A stretch of DNA of 5,225 nt from the NCBI GenBank assembly GCA_015519985.1, contig WIAN01000117.1, forward strand, positions 1 through 5,225, written 5' to 3'. How positions within the stretch are numbered: position 1 is the stretch's first letter; every line of letters starts with the position of its first letter. A model generated the notes under the pieces. That model saw only the letters and a program-made list of their open reading frames with translations, was not told where the DNA came from and did not search any database. Below are positions 1 through 5,216 of this stretch, one piece after another. The translations under genes were made by a program, and so were the position numbers. The DNA is from Candidatus Woesearchaeota archaeon. GTDB lineage: Archaea; Nanobdellota; Nanobdellia; Woesearchaeales; WAPJ01.

Positions 1-707
1 ATTCTATTCCATACTATTTTTTGAGTTTCATATTTTGTTTTTTTATAAGTTTTGTTTTTTTTAGAAAAATAAGTGTATAATTCTAATATTTTTTTTATTG
101 CAAATTCTTTTTCTTTTTTGTCAGCAAAACTTATTCTTTTTTGAGCAACATTATTTTTTATATTGTTTTCATTTACTTTTTTACCTTTTTTAATTTTTGG
201 AATTATAAATTCATAAAAATAATGCAGTATTATTCCTACTGAATGGCTTAAATTTAATGCTCTTTGTTCTTTACTTGTTTCTATTGTTATTATAAAATCA
301 CTTTCTTCTAATTCTTTTTGCAACAATCCTTTATCTTCTCTTCCAAATATTAAAGCTATTTTTTTATTTTTTGTTTTTAAATCTTCCATGTTTAATTTTT
401 CTTCTAATATTTTTTTTAATTCTTTTAATTTTAAATAACTTCTTGTAATGTTTTTTCCTGGTTTTGAACTTGTGCTTATTAATAAAAAATGGTCTTTTAT
501 GCTTTCAAAACTTTTTTTTATAATTGCATTTTTACAAATATCATAGCCGTTTCTTGCTATTTCATATCTTAAATCTTCTTTTTTAAATTTTGGATTTATT
601 AATATTAAATTTTTAAAATTAAAATTTTTCATTATTCTGCATATTGCACTTATATTGTCTGGATTTATTGGTTCGACTATTACAATGCTTATGTTGTTTT
701 CTTCCAT
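1..707 (-). CDS. trmJ: TrmJ-like SPOUT tRNA 2'-O-methyltransferase, 3' end outside window
   Basis: The minus strand is open from an ATG at 707-705 to the window edge, giving 235 codons with no stop, so the C-terminus is cut off. By family, this is an S-adenosylmethionine-dependent SpoU/TrmH enzyme of the TrmJ group, which methylates the ribose of nucleotide 32 in the tRNA anticodon loop in the cytosol. All three SPOUT motifs are visible: motif 1 with N18 and R24 (NISAICRIMKNF), motif 2 as IFGREDKGL at residues 120-128, and motif 3 as RALNLSHSVGII at 149-160, which forms the knotted cofactor site. The C-terminal part is Lys-rich and helical. TrmJ proteins are usually about 230-260 residues, so little is probably missing. 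An in-frame stop at 740-738 and no other ATG between make 707 the start. The exact target base (C32, U32 or another site) cannot be told from sequence; the family call is firm. Confidence 0.86.
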   Translation of the reverse strand, partial: MEENNISIVIVEPINPDNISAICRIMKNFNFKNLILINPKFKKEDLRYEIARNGYDICKNAIIKKSFESIKDHFLLISTSSKPGKNITRSYLKLKELKKILEEKLNMEDLKTKNKKIALIFGREDKGLLQKELEESDFIITIETSKEQRALNLSHSVGIILHYFYEFIIPKIKKGKKVNENNIKNNVAQKRISFADKKEKEFAIKKILELYTYFSKKNKTYKKTKYETQKIVWNR

Positions 708-899
708 TTTTATCGTTATTTTTTTGATGTTATTTTTTTATGTTTTTTTGTATTTGTTTTTTTGTTTTATTATTTTTTTGCTATTTTTGTTACTTTTAGT
801 GATAAAAAAATTATTGTGTTGTAGAATAGATAAATATATAAATAATTGCAATAATTTATTATAAACTATTATACTAAAAACTATACTGGTTGATTTTTT
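708..899. promoter_or_regulatory. T-rich divergent intergenic region with several TATA-like boxes
   Basis: This 192-base gap separates the divergent TrmJ-like and zinc-finger genes and must hold both promoters. Bases 720-800 are almost pure T on the plus strand with scattered G and A. TATA-like stretches lie at 831-843 (TAAATATATAAAT, usable on either strand), 857-866 (TTATTATAAA) and 869-880 (TTATACTAAAAA). On the minus strand, CATAAAAAAATAAC (742-729) lies at the distance expected for a leaderless start at 707. Which boxes are used cannot be decided by eye. I see no convincing gene in it. Confidence 0.5.
869..880 (+). promoter_or_regulatory. Candidate TATA box for the zinc-finger gene
   Basis: TTATACTAAAAA starts 31 bases before the ATG at 900, the same distance as the boxes before 1369 and 3718. 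It is a poorer match than those. If instead the box at 857-866 is used, the transcript would carry a short leader of roughly 10-15 bases that includes GGTTGAT at 888-894. That sequence is one base away from the archaeal Shine-Dalgarno core GGTGAT. Confidence 0.35.
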
Positions 900-1307
900 A
901 TGCAAAAAGATTTTGATGATTTTGAAAAAAAAGAAAATAACAATTTTGAAAAGGAAGATTTTTCTATGAATTTGAATGAAGAAGAATTAAAAAAACTTTC
1001 AGAACTAGTAAAAACTTCTATTTTAGACGAACTTTTAAAACTTTCAGATGATGAATTGAATGAAATAAACAATTTTGAATTTCAAGAAGAAAATAAAAAT
1101 AAAAACAAAAATGTTGAAGAAGAATTTTATAAACATAACTCTTTAAAAGAATGTGCTGTTTGTGGAAGTGAAATAAAAGATTTCGGACATTACAGTATAG
1201 AATTTGGAGAAAACATTAGAAAAAAAGCAAACTTTTGCGGTTTAGATTGTCTTTCAGAATTTATAGAAGAATTAAAATATGCAAAAGGACTAAAACAAAA
1301 AAAGTAA
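900..1307 (+). CDS. Small acidic protein with C-terminal treble-clef-type zinc finger
   Basis: This is a 135-residue cytosolic protein of unknown function. Residues 1-75 are very rich in Glu, Asp, Asn and Lys and look helical or disordered, with a likely amphipathic helix near 27-58. Residues 84-125 form a compact zinc-binding module: C85 and C88 (ECAVCG), then C113 and C117 (FCGLDCLSEF), spacing C-x2-C-x24-C-x3-C, with H97 between. The FC-x3-C-x3-F ending followed by a helix resembles TRASH/MYM-type treble clefs, which bind metals or mediate protein and nucleic-acid contacts; this is a pattern match only. An in-frame TGA at 891-893 limits the start to ATG 900; ATG 966 (residue 23) is an alternative that would remove part of the acidic tail. 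It precedes the KH gene by 61 bases, but that gene has its own promoter. The role is not known; a transcription or RNA-associated factor is a guess. Confidence 0.8.
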   Translation: MQKDFDDFEKKENNNFEKEDFSMNLNEEELKKLSELVKTSILDELLKLSDDELNEINNFEFQEENKNKNKNVEEEFYKHNSLKECAVCGSEIKDFGHYSIEFGENIRKKANFCGLDCLSEFIEELKYAKGLKQKK

Positions 1308-1321
1308 AATTTATTATTTAG

Positions 1322-1327
1322 TTTTTT
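1322..1327 (+). terminator. Candidate T-tract terminator after the zinc-finger gene
   Basis: A run of six T lies 15 bases after the stop of the zinc-finger gene, followed by further T runs at 1338-1342 and 1361-1368. Archaeal polymerase can terminate at such non-template T tracts without a hairpin. In a genome this rich in A and T the match is weak evidence. Confidence 0.3.
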
Positions 1328-1337
1328 ATCAATAATC

Positions 1338-1347
1338 TTTTTAAATA
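1338..1347 (+). promoter_or_regulatory. TATA box of the KH-protein gene, leaderless arrangement
   Basis: TTTTTAAATA begins 31 bases before the ATG at 1369, its centre being about 26 bases upstream. An archaeal TATA box usually sits about that far before the transcription start, so transcription should begin at or next to the start codon. The bases between are CT-rich with no Shine-Dalgarno match, as expected for a leaderless mRNA. Confidence 0.55.
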
Positions 1348-1368
1348 AGAACAAATTCTCTTTTTTTT

Positions 1369-2049
1369 ATGAATGATAAAAAAGAAAATGTAAAAAAAAG
1401 TATAGTTAACAATGATATGGCTAACAATAATATGAATAGTGATATTGAAGAAGATTATATTTATGAAGTTAAAATTCCTAAAGAAAGAATTCCAGTAGTT
1501 ATAGGTACTAAAGGAAGTACTAAAAAAATGTTAGAAGAAGAAATGAATGTAAAATTAAAAATTGATTCTCATGAAGGAGATGTAACTATTAGAGGAAAAG
1601 ATCCTTTAAAATTATACACTGCTAAAGAAGTAATAACTGCTATAGGAAGAGGTTTCAGTCCTGAAAATGCTTTGGATTTGTTAAAACAAGATTATTCTTT
1701 AGAAATAATTGATATTAGAGATTATGCTCATACTAAAAATGCTTTAATAAACAAAAGAGGAAGAGTAATAGGAGAAAAAGGAAGAAGCAGAAAAACAATA
1801 GAAAAACTTACAGATACAAAAATTTCTGTTTATGGAAAAACAGTAAGTATAATAGGAAGATTAGAAGATACAATGACAGCTAGAAGAGCAGTTGAAAGTT
1901 TATTAGGACAAGCACAACACTCCACAGTTTATAAAATGTTAGAAAAAAAGAGAGCAGAACAAAAAAAAAGAGAAGCATTATGGCTGTCAGAAGACGAAGA
2001 AGTATTAAAAGAATATAAAGATTTAATGAATAGAAAAGAAGAAAAATAA
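1369..2049 (+). CDS. dim2: Dim2/Pno1-family KH-domain RNA-binding protein
   Basis: This 226-residue protein has two KH domains, the layout of the universal archaeal KH protein related to eukaryotic Dim2/Pno1. The family binds near the 3' end of small-subunit rRNA and acts in maturation of the 30S subunit. KH1 spans about residues 30-105, with a GxxG loop at 46-49 (IGTKGS). KH2 spans about 109-195, with GxxG at 135-138 (VIGEKGRSRKTIE), preceded by NKRGR, a strongly conserved stretch in this family. The N-terminal 28 residues are an Asn/Lys/Asp-rich tail and residues 187-226 a charged, Lys/Glu-rich helix. The family is typically around 180-230 residues, so it appears complete. The start is ATG 1369, supported by the TATA box 31 bases upstream. 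In many archaea this gene sits near aIF1A and RIO kinase genes; neither is in this window. The family assignment is confident; the function is by homology. Confidence 0.95.
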   Translation: MNDKKENVKKSIVNNDMANNNMNSDIEEDYIYEVKIPKERIPVVIGTKGSTKKMLEEEMNVKLKIDSHEGDVTIRGKDPLKLYTAKEVITAIGRGFSPENALDLLKQDYSLEIIDIRDYAHTKNALINKRGRVIGEKGRSRKTIEKLTDTKISVYGKTVSIIGRLEDTMTARRAVESLLGQAQHSTVYKMLEKKRAEQKKREALWLSEDEEVLKEYKDLMNRKEEK

Positions 2050-2083
2050 AAATAACTACTTTCTAGTAAAATAAAAAGGAAAG

Positions 2084-2094
2084 TTTTAAAAATA
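2084..2094 (+). promoter_or_regulatory. TATA box of the lipoprotein-like gene, leaderless arrangement
   Basis: TTTTAAAAATA starts 30 bases before the ATG at 2114. It is preceded by the purine-rich GGAAAG at 2078-2083, which fits a TFB recognition element. The same GAAAGTTTTA string recurs at 3683-3691 ahead of the cysteine-rich gene. There is no Shine-Dalgarno match before the ATG. Confidence 0.55.
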
Positions 2095-2113
2095 AAAAAA
2101 TCTTACAATTATT

Positions 2114-3682
2114 ATGGATTTAAAAAAATTAAGAAATTTAGGTTTATCTGTATTAACTGCTTTTGGATTGTTTTCTTTTAGTTCTTGTAACACTCCTGAT
2201 AATAATTCTGGTTTAAATGTTGAGTTTTCTAATAAAGATTTTTATCTGGAAGCTTCTGTTAATAAGGATAATTGTGTTTTAGAAGTTGATGGAAATGATT
2301 ATGGCTCTTTTGAAAATAAAACTTTAGATGTTTATGTTTCTGATGGAAGTCATGAATTCACTGTTGTATGTGGAGATGATTCTGTTTCTGTAAATAAATC
2401 TGTTTCTTTAATTAATGGTTATACTTTATTAAATGATACTGCTGCTTCTTATTGGGATTCCATACAAGGTTCTCAAGATGTTGATGTATCTGTTTATGAT
2501 ACTAATAATGATGGAGGATTTTCTAATTTTGAAAAGCAAGCTTTAGATTTTTACAAACAACTTTTAGATGATGGTTTTTCTTCTTCCAAAATTCAAGATT
2601 TTGTAGATTACTTTTCTTCTGTAGGGCCTATGACAATTTTTGCTTTGAATAAGAGTTATGAGTCTTATAAATATTTTTTTCAGTTTAATTCTGATCTTGT
2701 TTTTTCTCCTGAATTTGTTGGTTGGATTGATATTGATGGTATTACTAATGTTAAAAATGAATTGGGAGATTATTATCTTTATCCTACAAGGTATGCTGAT
2801 CCAAATATTAGTGGTTTGCAAAGAATAAATTCTTATCCTATTAATCGTTTTTCTACAGATCCAGGTTTTGAAGATTTACTCCCGGATTCTGAAGATATGG
2901 ATACTTGTTTTTCTAAATTTTATGGTTTTACAAAATTAAAATATTATGGGGAGAATTATTCTAATAATAGTATAGGAACTAGTAGTTTAGATATTTCTTT
3001 TGATAGAGATAAAATTTTGTCTTTATCACAAACTCCTGGTTATTTTAATATTTCTCCTCTAAAAGCAAAAATACTTACTATACTTAATTATAGAATGATG
3101 AATACTTGGGATAATTATCCTTATGATGATATTGATATTTCTTTAGAAATGTATATTCCTCCAACCGATAGAAGATTATTTGATACTGAAACTCACAAAC
3201 TATTATTTATATACAACCATATCTCTCTCCCAGGAAAAACGACTATTTCTGTTGATGAATACAAAAATATAACTGGTTTGTATGAAGGAAAAATAATAGA
3301 TTATGGACAACAAATAGGTGTAATACAACATAATGTGGGGAATTCTGATATAATAGTTGATTTTTTAGTAACTGCTATAGGAAATACTCCTGAATTAGGA
3401 ACTGTAACCATGACTGTTCCAGGAAGATATTTTGGAAAAGATGTTTTTTTTAATACATTAGATCCTACTTGTGGTTATGTTTATCCTGATCATTTTAAAG
3501 CGAACACTACAAATCCTGCGTATAATCAAGATTTAAGTCTTTTTGCTCCATCTTGGTGGATTGATCCTGATTTAGGAGATGTTGTTTATGAAAATATTCC
3601 TAGGGGTTATGCTCCTGATGTTCTTGTAAATAATTCTTCTAATAGCGTTGGTTATTCTGGTGTTGTTTACAATTTTAGATAG
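2114..3682 (+). CDS. Exported lipoprotein-like protein with Ig-like, EF-hand and degenerate M23-like regions
   Basis: This is a 522-residue surface protein of unknown function. Residues 1-25 are a signal peptide with a basic start (MDLKKLRN), a hydrophobic core and a lipobox-like FSSC with C25, so membrane attachment through a lipid is likely. Residues about 35-100 look like an Ig-like beta domain; C54 (NCVLEVDG) and C86 (DGSHEFTVVC) are placed as a disulfide pair. Residues 129-140 (DTNNDGGFSNFE) match a 12-position EF-hand calcium loop, followed by a helical stretch. Residues about 290-425 resemble the beta barrel of M23 (LytM) peptidases: SPLKAKI at 314-320, YNHIS at 367-371, and GKIIDYGQQIG at 392-402 followed by DIIVDFLV. 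Of the metal ligands, however, only H369 is obvious, with S/T and I/D where His would be expected, so a non-catalytic barrel is inferred. About a dozen N-x-S/T sequons suggest glycosylation. The coding sequence is firm; the barrel call is tentative. Confidence 0.9.
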   Translation: MDLKKLRNLGLSVLTAFGLFSFSSCNTPDNNSGLNVEFSNKDFYLEASVNKDNCVLEVDGNDYGSFENKTLDVYVSDGSHEFTVVCGDDSVSVNKSVSLINGYTLLNDTAASYWDSIQGSQDVDVSVYDTNNDGGFSNFEKQALDFYKQLLDDGFSSSKIQDFVDYFSSVGPMTIFALNKSYESYKYFFQFNSDLVFSPEFVGWIDIDGITNVKNELGDYYLYPTRYADPNISGLQRINSYPINRFSTDPGFEDLLPDSEDMDTCFSKFYGFTKLKYYGENYSNNSIGTSSLDISFDRDKILSLSQTPGYFNISPLKAKILTILNYRMMNTWDNYPYDDIDISLEMYIPPTDRRLFDTETHKLLFIYNHISLPGKTTISVDEYKNITGLYEGKIIDYGQQIGVIQHNVGNSDIIVDFLVTAIGNTPELGTVTMTVPGRYFGKDVFFNTLDPTCGYVYPDHFKANTTNPAYNQDLSLFAPSWWIDPDLGDVVYENIPRGYAPDVLVNNSSNSVGYSGVVYNFR

Positions 3683-3686
3683 AAAG

Positions 3687-3696
3687 TTTTATAAAT
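3687..3696 (+). promoter_or_regulatory. TATA box of the cysteine-rich protein gene, leaderless arrangement
   Basis: TTTTATAAAT starts 31 bases before the ATG at 3718. The preceding AGAAAG at 3681-3686 overlaps the TAG stop of the upstream gene, so the promoter follows that gene with no spacer. The stretch before the ATG is T-rich without a Shine-Dalgarno match. Confidence 0.6.
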
Positions 3697-3698
3697 TG

Positions 3699-3717
3699 TT
3701 TTTTCTTTATTTTTTTT
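3699..3717 (+). terminator. Candidate T-tract terminator between TATA box and start codon
   Basis: Two runs of T (six at 3699-3704, eight at 3710-3717) lie 16-35 bases after the stop of the lipoprotein-like gene. They could end that transcript. They lie upstream of the predicted leaderless start at 3718, so would not enter the downstream mRNA. This is inferred from position and composition only. Confidence 0.4.
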
Positions 3718-4461
3718 ATGAGGTTTGATTTTAAATCTTTAAGCGTTTTCTTTGTTGTTGTGTTTTTGTTTTTTAGTCTTTTTGCTGGTTTGGTTAATGC
3801 TGGTGTTTTGAGTTTTAATGTTAAGCCTGGTTCTCAAGGTAGTGTTGTTACTGTTTCTTGGAGTCAGGGTTGTCCTGATTATGGTTTGGGTCCTGATCAG
3901 TGTTCTTCTAATAAGCCTTTGTATTGTCCTAAAACTAGTAAGGGTAAGAAAACTATTGTTTTGAATTACAAGTGTATTTATGGTTCTTATATTTTCGGTC
4001 CTTCTTTGGTTGCAGATTCTTGTGATAATTGTCCTGAAACTTATCAAAATTTAACATTGATTTCTTGTGATCCTAATGATGTTTCTTCAGGTGATCAAGT
4101 AATTAATAATTGTCAAAAATGTGGTTGTCCTTCAGACAGTGAATGTAAATCTAGTGGTGAGTGCAAACAGTGTAATAATCCTTGTGCAAATAATCCTTGC
4201 AACCCTGGAGAATCATGTAGAGTTGTAGATTTGTGTGCAGGAACTTATACTTGTGAGTCTTCTTCTGGTGGTGGAAGTAGTGGTGGTGGTTCTTCTGGTG
4301 GTGGAAGTAGTGGTGGTGGTTCTTCTGGTGGTGGAAGTAGTGGTGGAAGTAGTGGATGCTATACTCGTTATTGTACTGGTGCTAATAATCAATATTGTAG
4401 ATCTGTGTCTGTTACCTGCCCTGGAGGAGTTCCTTCATGTACAAATAGCTCGGATTGTTGA
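3718..4461 (+). CDS. Secreted cysteine-rich protein with Gly/Ser repeat linker
   Basis: This 247-residue protein is not assignable to a known function. Residues 1-28 form a signal peptide with a very hydrophobic core (SVFFVVVFLFFSLFAGLVNA), with likely cleavage after NA28. The mature part starts with a short beta-like segment (29-50) and then has 24 cysteines, an even number, consistent with up to 12 disulfides outside the cell. Cysteines are densest at 132-179 (CQKCGC, ECKQCNNPC, CNPGESC), a knottin- or EGF-like density. Residues 181-213 are a flexible linker made of GGGSS units, leading to a second small Cys module at 214-247 with six cysteines that ends on C247. The gene starts at ATG 3718, with a TATA box 31 bases upstream, and the next gene begins 11 bases after its TGA. 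Codons differ from the upstream cytosolic genes: Gly is mostly GGT and Leu often TTG. Adhesion, binding of a partner cell, or envelope scaffolding are possible but not shown. Confidence 0.9.
   Translation: MRFDFKSLSVFFVVVFLFFSLFAGLVNAGVLSFNVKPGSQGSVVTVSWSQGCPDYGLGPDQCSSNKPLYCPKTSKGKKTIVLNYKCIYGSYIFGPSLVADSCDNCPETYQNLTLISCDPNDVSSGDQVINNCQKCGCPSDSECKSSGECKQCNNPCANNPCNPGESCRVVDLCAGTYTCESSSGGGSSGGGSSGGGSSGGGSSGGGSSGGSSGCYTRYCTGANNQYCRSVSVTCPGGVPSCTNSSDC
4261..4346 (+). repeat. 30-base tandem repeat, about 2.9 copies, encoding GGGSS linker
   Basis: Two identical 30-base units (4261-4290 and 4291-4320) are followed by 26 matching bases of a third (4321-4346). Each unit encodes two GGGSS pentapeptides. 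One uses AGT AGT and the other TCT TCT for Ser, so the protein repeats every 5 residues but the DNA every 10 codons. The array is in frame inside the cysteine-rich protein gene and is a likely site of copy-number change. Confidence 0.92.
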
Positions 4462-4464
4462 GGT
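4460..4464 (+). promoter_or_regulatory. Shine-Dalgarno site for the aromatic-rich gene, overlapping upstream stop
   Basis: GAGGT matches the core of the archaeal ribosome binding site GGAGGTGAT and ends 8 bases before the ATG at 4473. It overlaps the TGA stop of the cysteine-rich gene. It supports ATG 4473 over the in-frame TTG at 4455, and suggests translation within a shared mRNA. Confidence 0.6.
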
Positions 4465-4472
4465 TGTTTAAT

Positions 4473-5216
4473 ATGAATAAAAAATTATTTTTGCTTTTGA
4501 TTTTAACCTTAATTTTATTTTTTGTTTTTTATCCTTTTTTTGTTGATAATTATTTGAATTTTAAAAAAAATAAGTCTTTCGATGATAGTTCTTTTAGTCT
4601 TGAAAAATCTTATGTTTTAGAAAATAAACAGTTTTTTCCTTATGCTCAATCCCATAGTCATTTGATTAAGCCTTATTCTAGGTTTTTGTATTGTTATAAT
4701 AAAACTAGGGTTTATAATGAGTTGTTTTCTGATTTGTTTTTGTTTAATGTTTCTTATGATAATTTTGATTCTGTTCCTTGTTTTAGTGTTTATTATAGGT
4801 ATTTGGAGAATGAAGGTTATCCTTTAACTGTTAATTTGAAAAAATTATATTATAATGATGTTTTGTTTAATAATGATTCTTTTCCTCATTTTTATTCTTA
4901 TGTTTATGTTTTTAAGTTTGATAATTTTTCTTATTCTAGGGCTTTTTTTGATTTTTTGTCTTTTGTTTTTAATAGTGATAGTTTTAATAAACACTTTTCT
5001 TACCATTATTTTTACAAAGATATAAATGACATTCCTATTTATAGTAATATAGGAAGTAATTATAATGATTTGTTTTATTATAAGAGTTGGTTTTCTAGGG
5101 ATAATTTTTCTTTTTATCATCATACTCTTGTGGTTTTGTATGATGATAAGGTTTTGGTTTCTAAAACTTTTACTAATAGTTCAACTGTAAAATATTATGT
5201 TTCAACAATAACATAA
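4473..5216 (+). CDS. Signal-anchored protein very rich in Phe and Tyr, function unknown
   Basis: This is a 247-residue protein with no recognised domain. Residues 1-4 are basic (MNKK) and 5-24 form a hydrophobic helix with no clear cleavage site, so it is probably an N-terminal membrane anchor with the rest outside the cell. I count 36 Phe and 30 Tyr, about a quarter of all residues, mixed with Asn, Asp and Ser. Only two cysteines are present (C74 and C103), which could form one disulfide. Seven N-x-S/T sequons (N33, N76, N92, N134, N151, N211, N235) fit an externally located, possibly glycosylated domain. The start is taken as ATG 4473, not the upstream in-frame TTG 4455, because the Shine-Dalgarno match and the basic start of the signal fit it. 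It lies 11 bases after the cysteine-rich gene and is probably co-transcribed. Coding is supported by the long frame, signal and spacing. Confidence 0.82.
   Translation: MNKKLFLLLILTLILFFVFYPFFVDNYLNFKKNKSFDDSSFSLEKSYVLENKQFFPYAQSHSHLIKPYSRFLYCYNKTRVYNELFSDLFLFNVSYDNFDSVPCFSVYYRYLENEGYPLTVNLKKLYYNDVLFNNDSFPHFYSYVYVFKFDNFSYSRAFFDFLSFVFNSDSFNKHFSYHYFYKDINDIPIYSNIGSNYNDLFYYKSWFSRDNFSFYHHTLVVLYDDKVLVSKTFTNSSTVKYYVSTIT

Noticed and set aside
655..864. Hydrophobic 69-codon plus-strand frame starting at TTG 655
   Set aside because: It overlaps the 5' end of the TrmJ-like gene on the other strand, and its Phe/Leu/Ile content is what any T-rich tract yields. An internal ATG at 727 would give about 45 residues, but there is no ribosome site or clear promoter for it.
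2055..2067. Short inverted repeat ACTA-CTTTC-TAGT after the KH gene, as a hairpin terminator
   Set aside because: The stem is only four AT-rich pairs and no T run follows it.
2564..2821. Minus-strand 85-codon frame inside the lipoprotein-like gene
   Set aside because: It is a shadow of the real plus-strand gene: Ile/Lys/Asn-rich with no domain, signal or start context.
4261..4346. Repeat array considered as a CRISPR or intergenic satellite
   Set aside because: The units are contiguous without spacers, in frame, and encode a sensible linker.
4235..4471. Plus-strand 78-codon frame with a Val/Leu repeat over the Gly/Ser array
   Set aside because: The VVVEVV-type repeat is the GGGSS-coding repeat read in another frame. 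The main frame has a signal peptide and conserved-looking Cys spacing.
4455..4472. TTG 4455 as the start of the aromatic-rich gene
   Set aside because: It would overlap the previous gene and has no ribosome site, whereas ATG 4473 has GAGGT at good spacing and starts a typical signal sequence.
4845..5123. Minus-strand 92-codon Ile/Lys-rich frame inside the last gene
   Set aside because: Its composition is the reverse complement of T-rich Phe/Tyr/Asn codons, and there is no start context.
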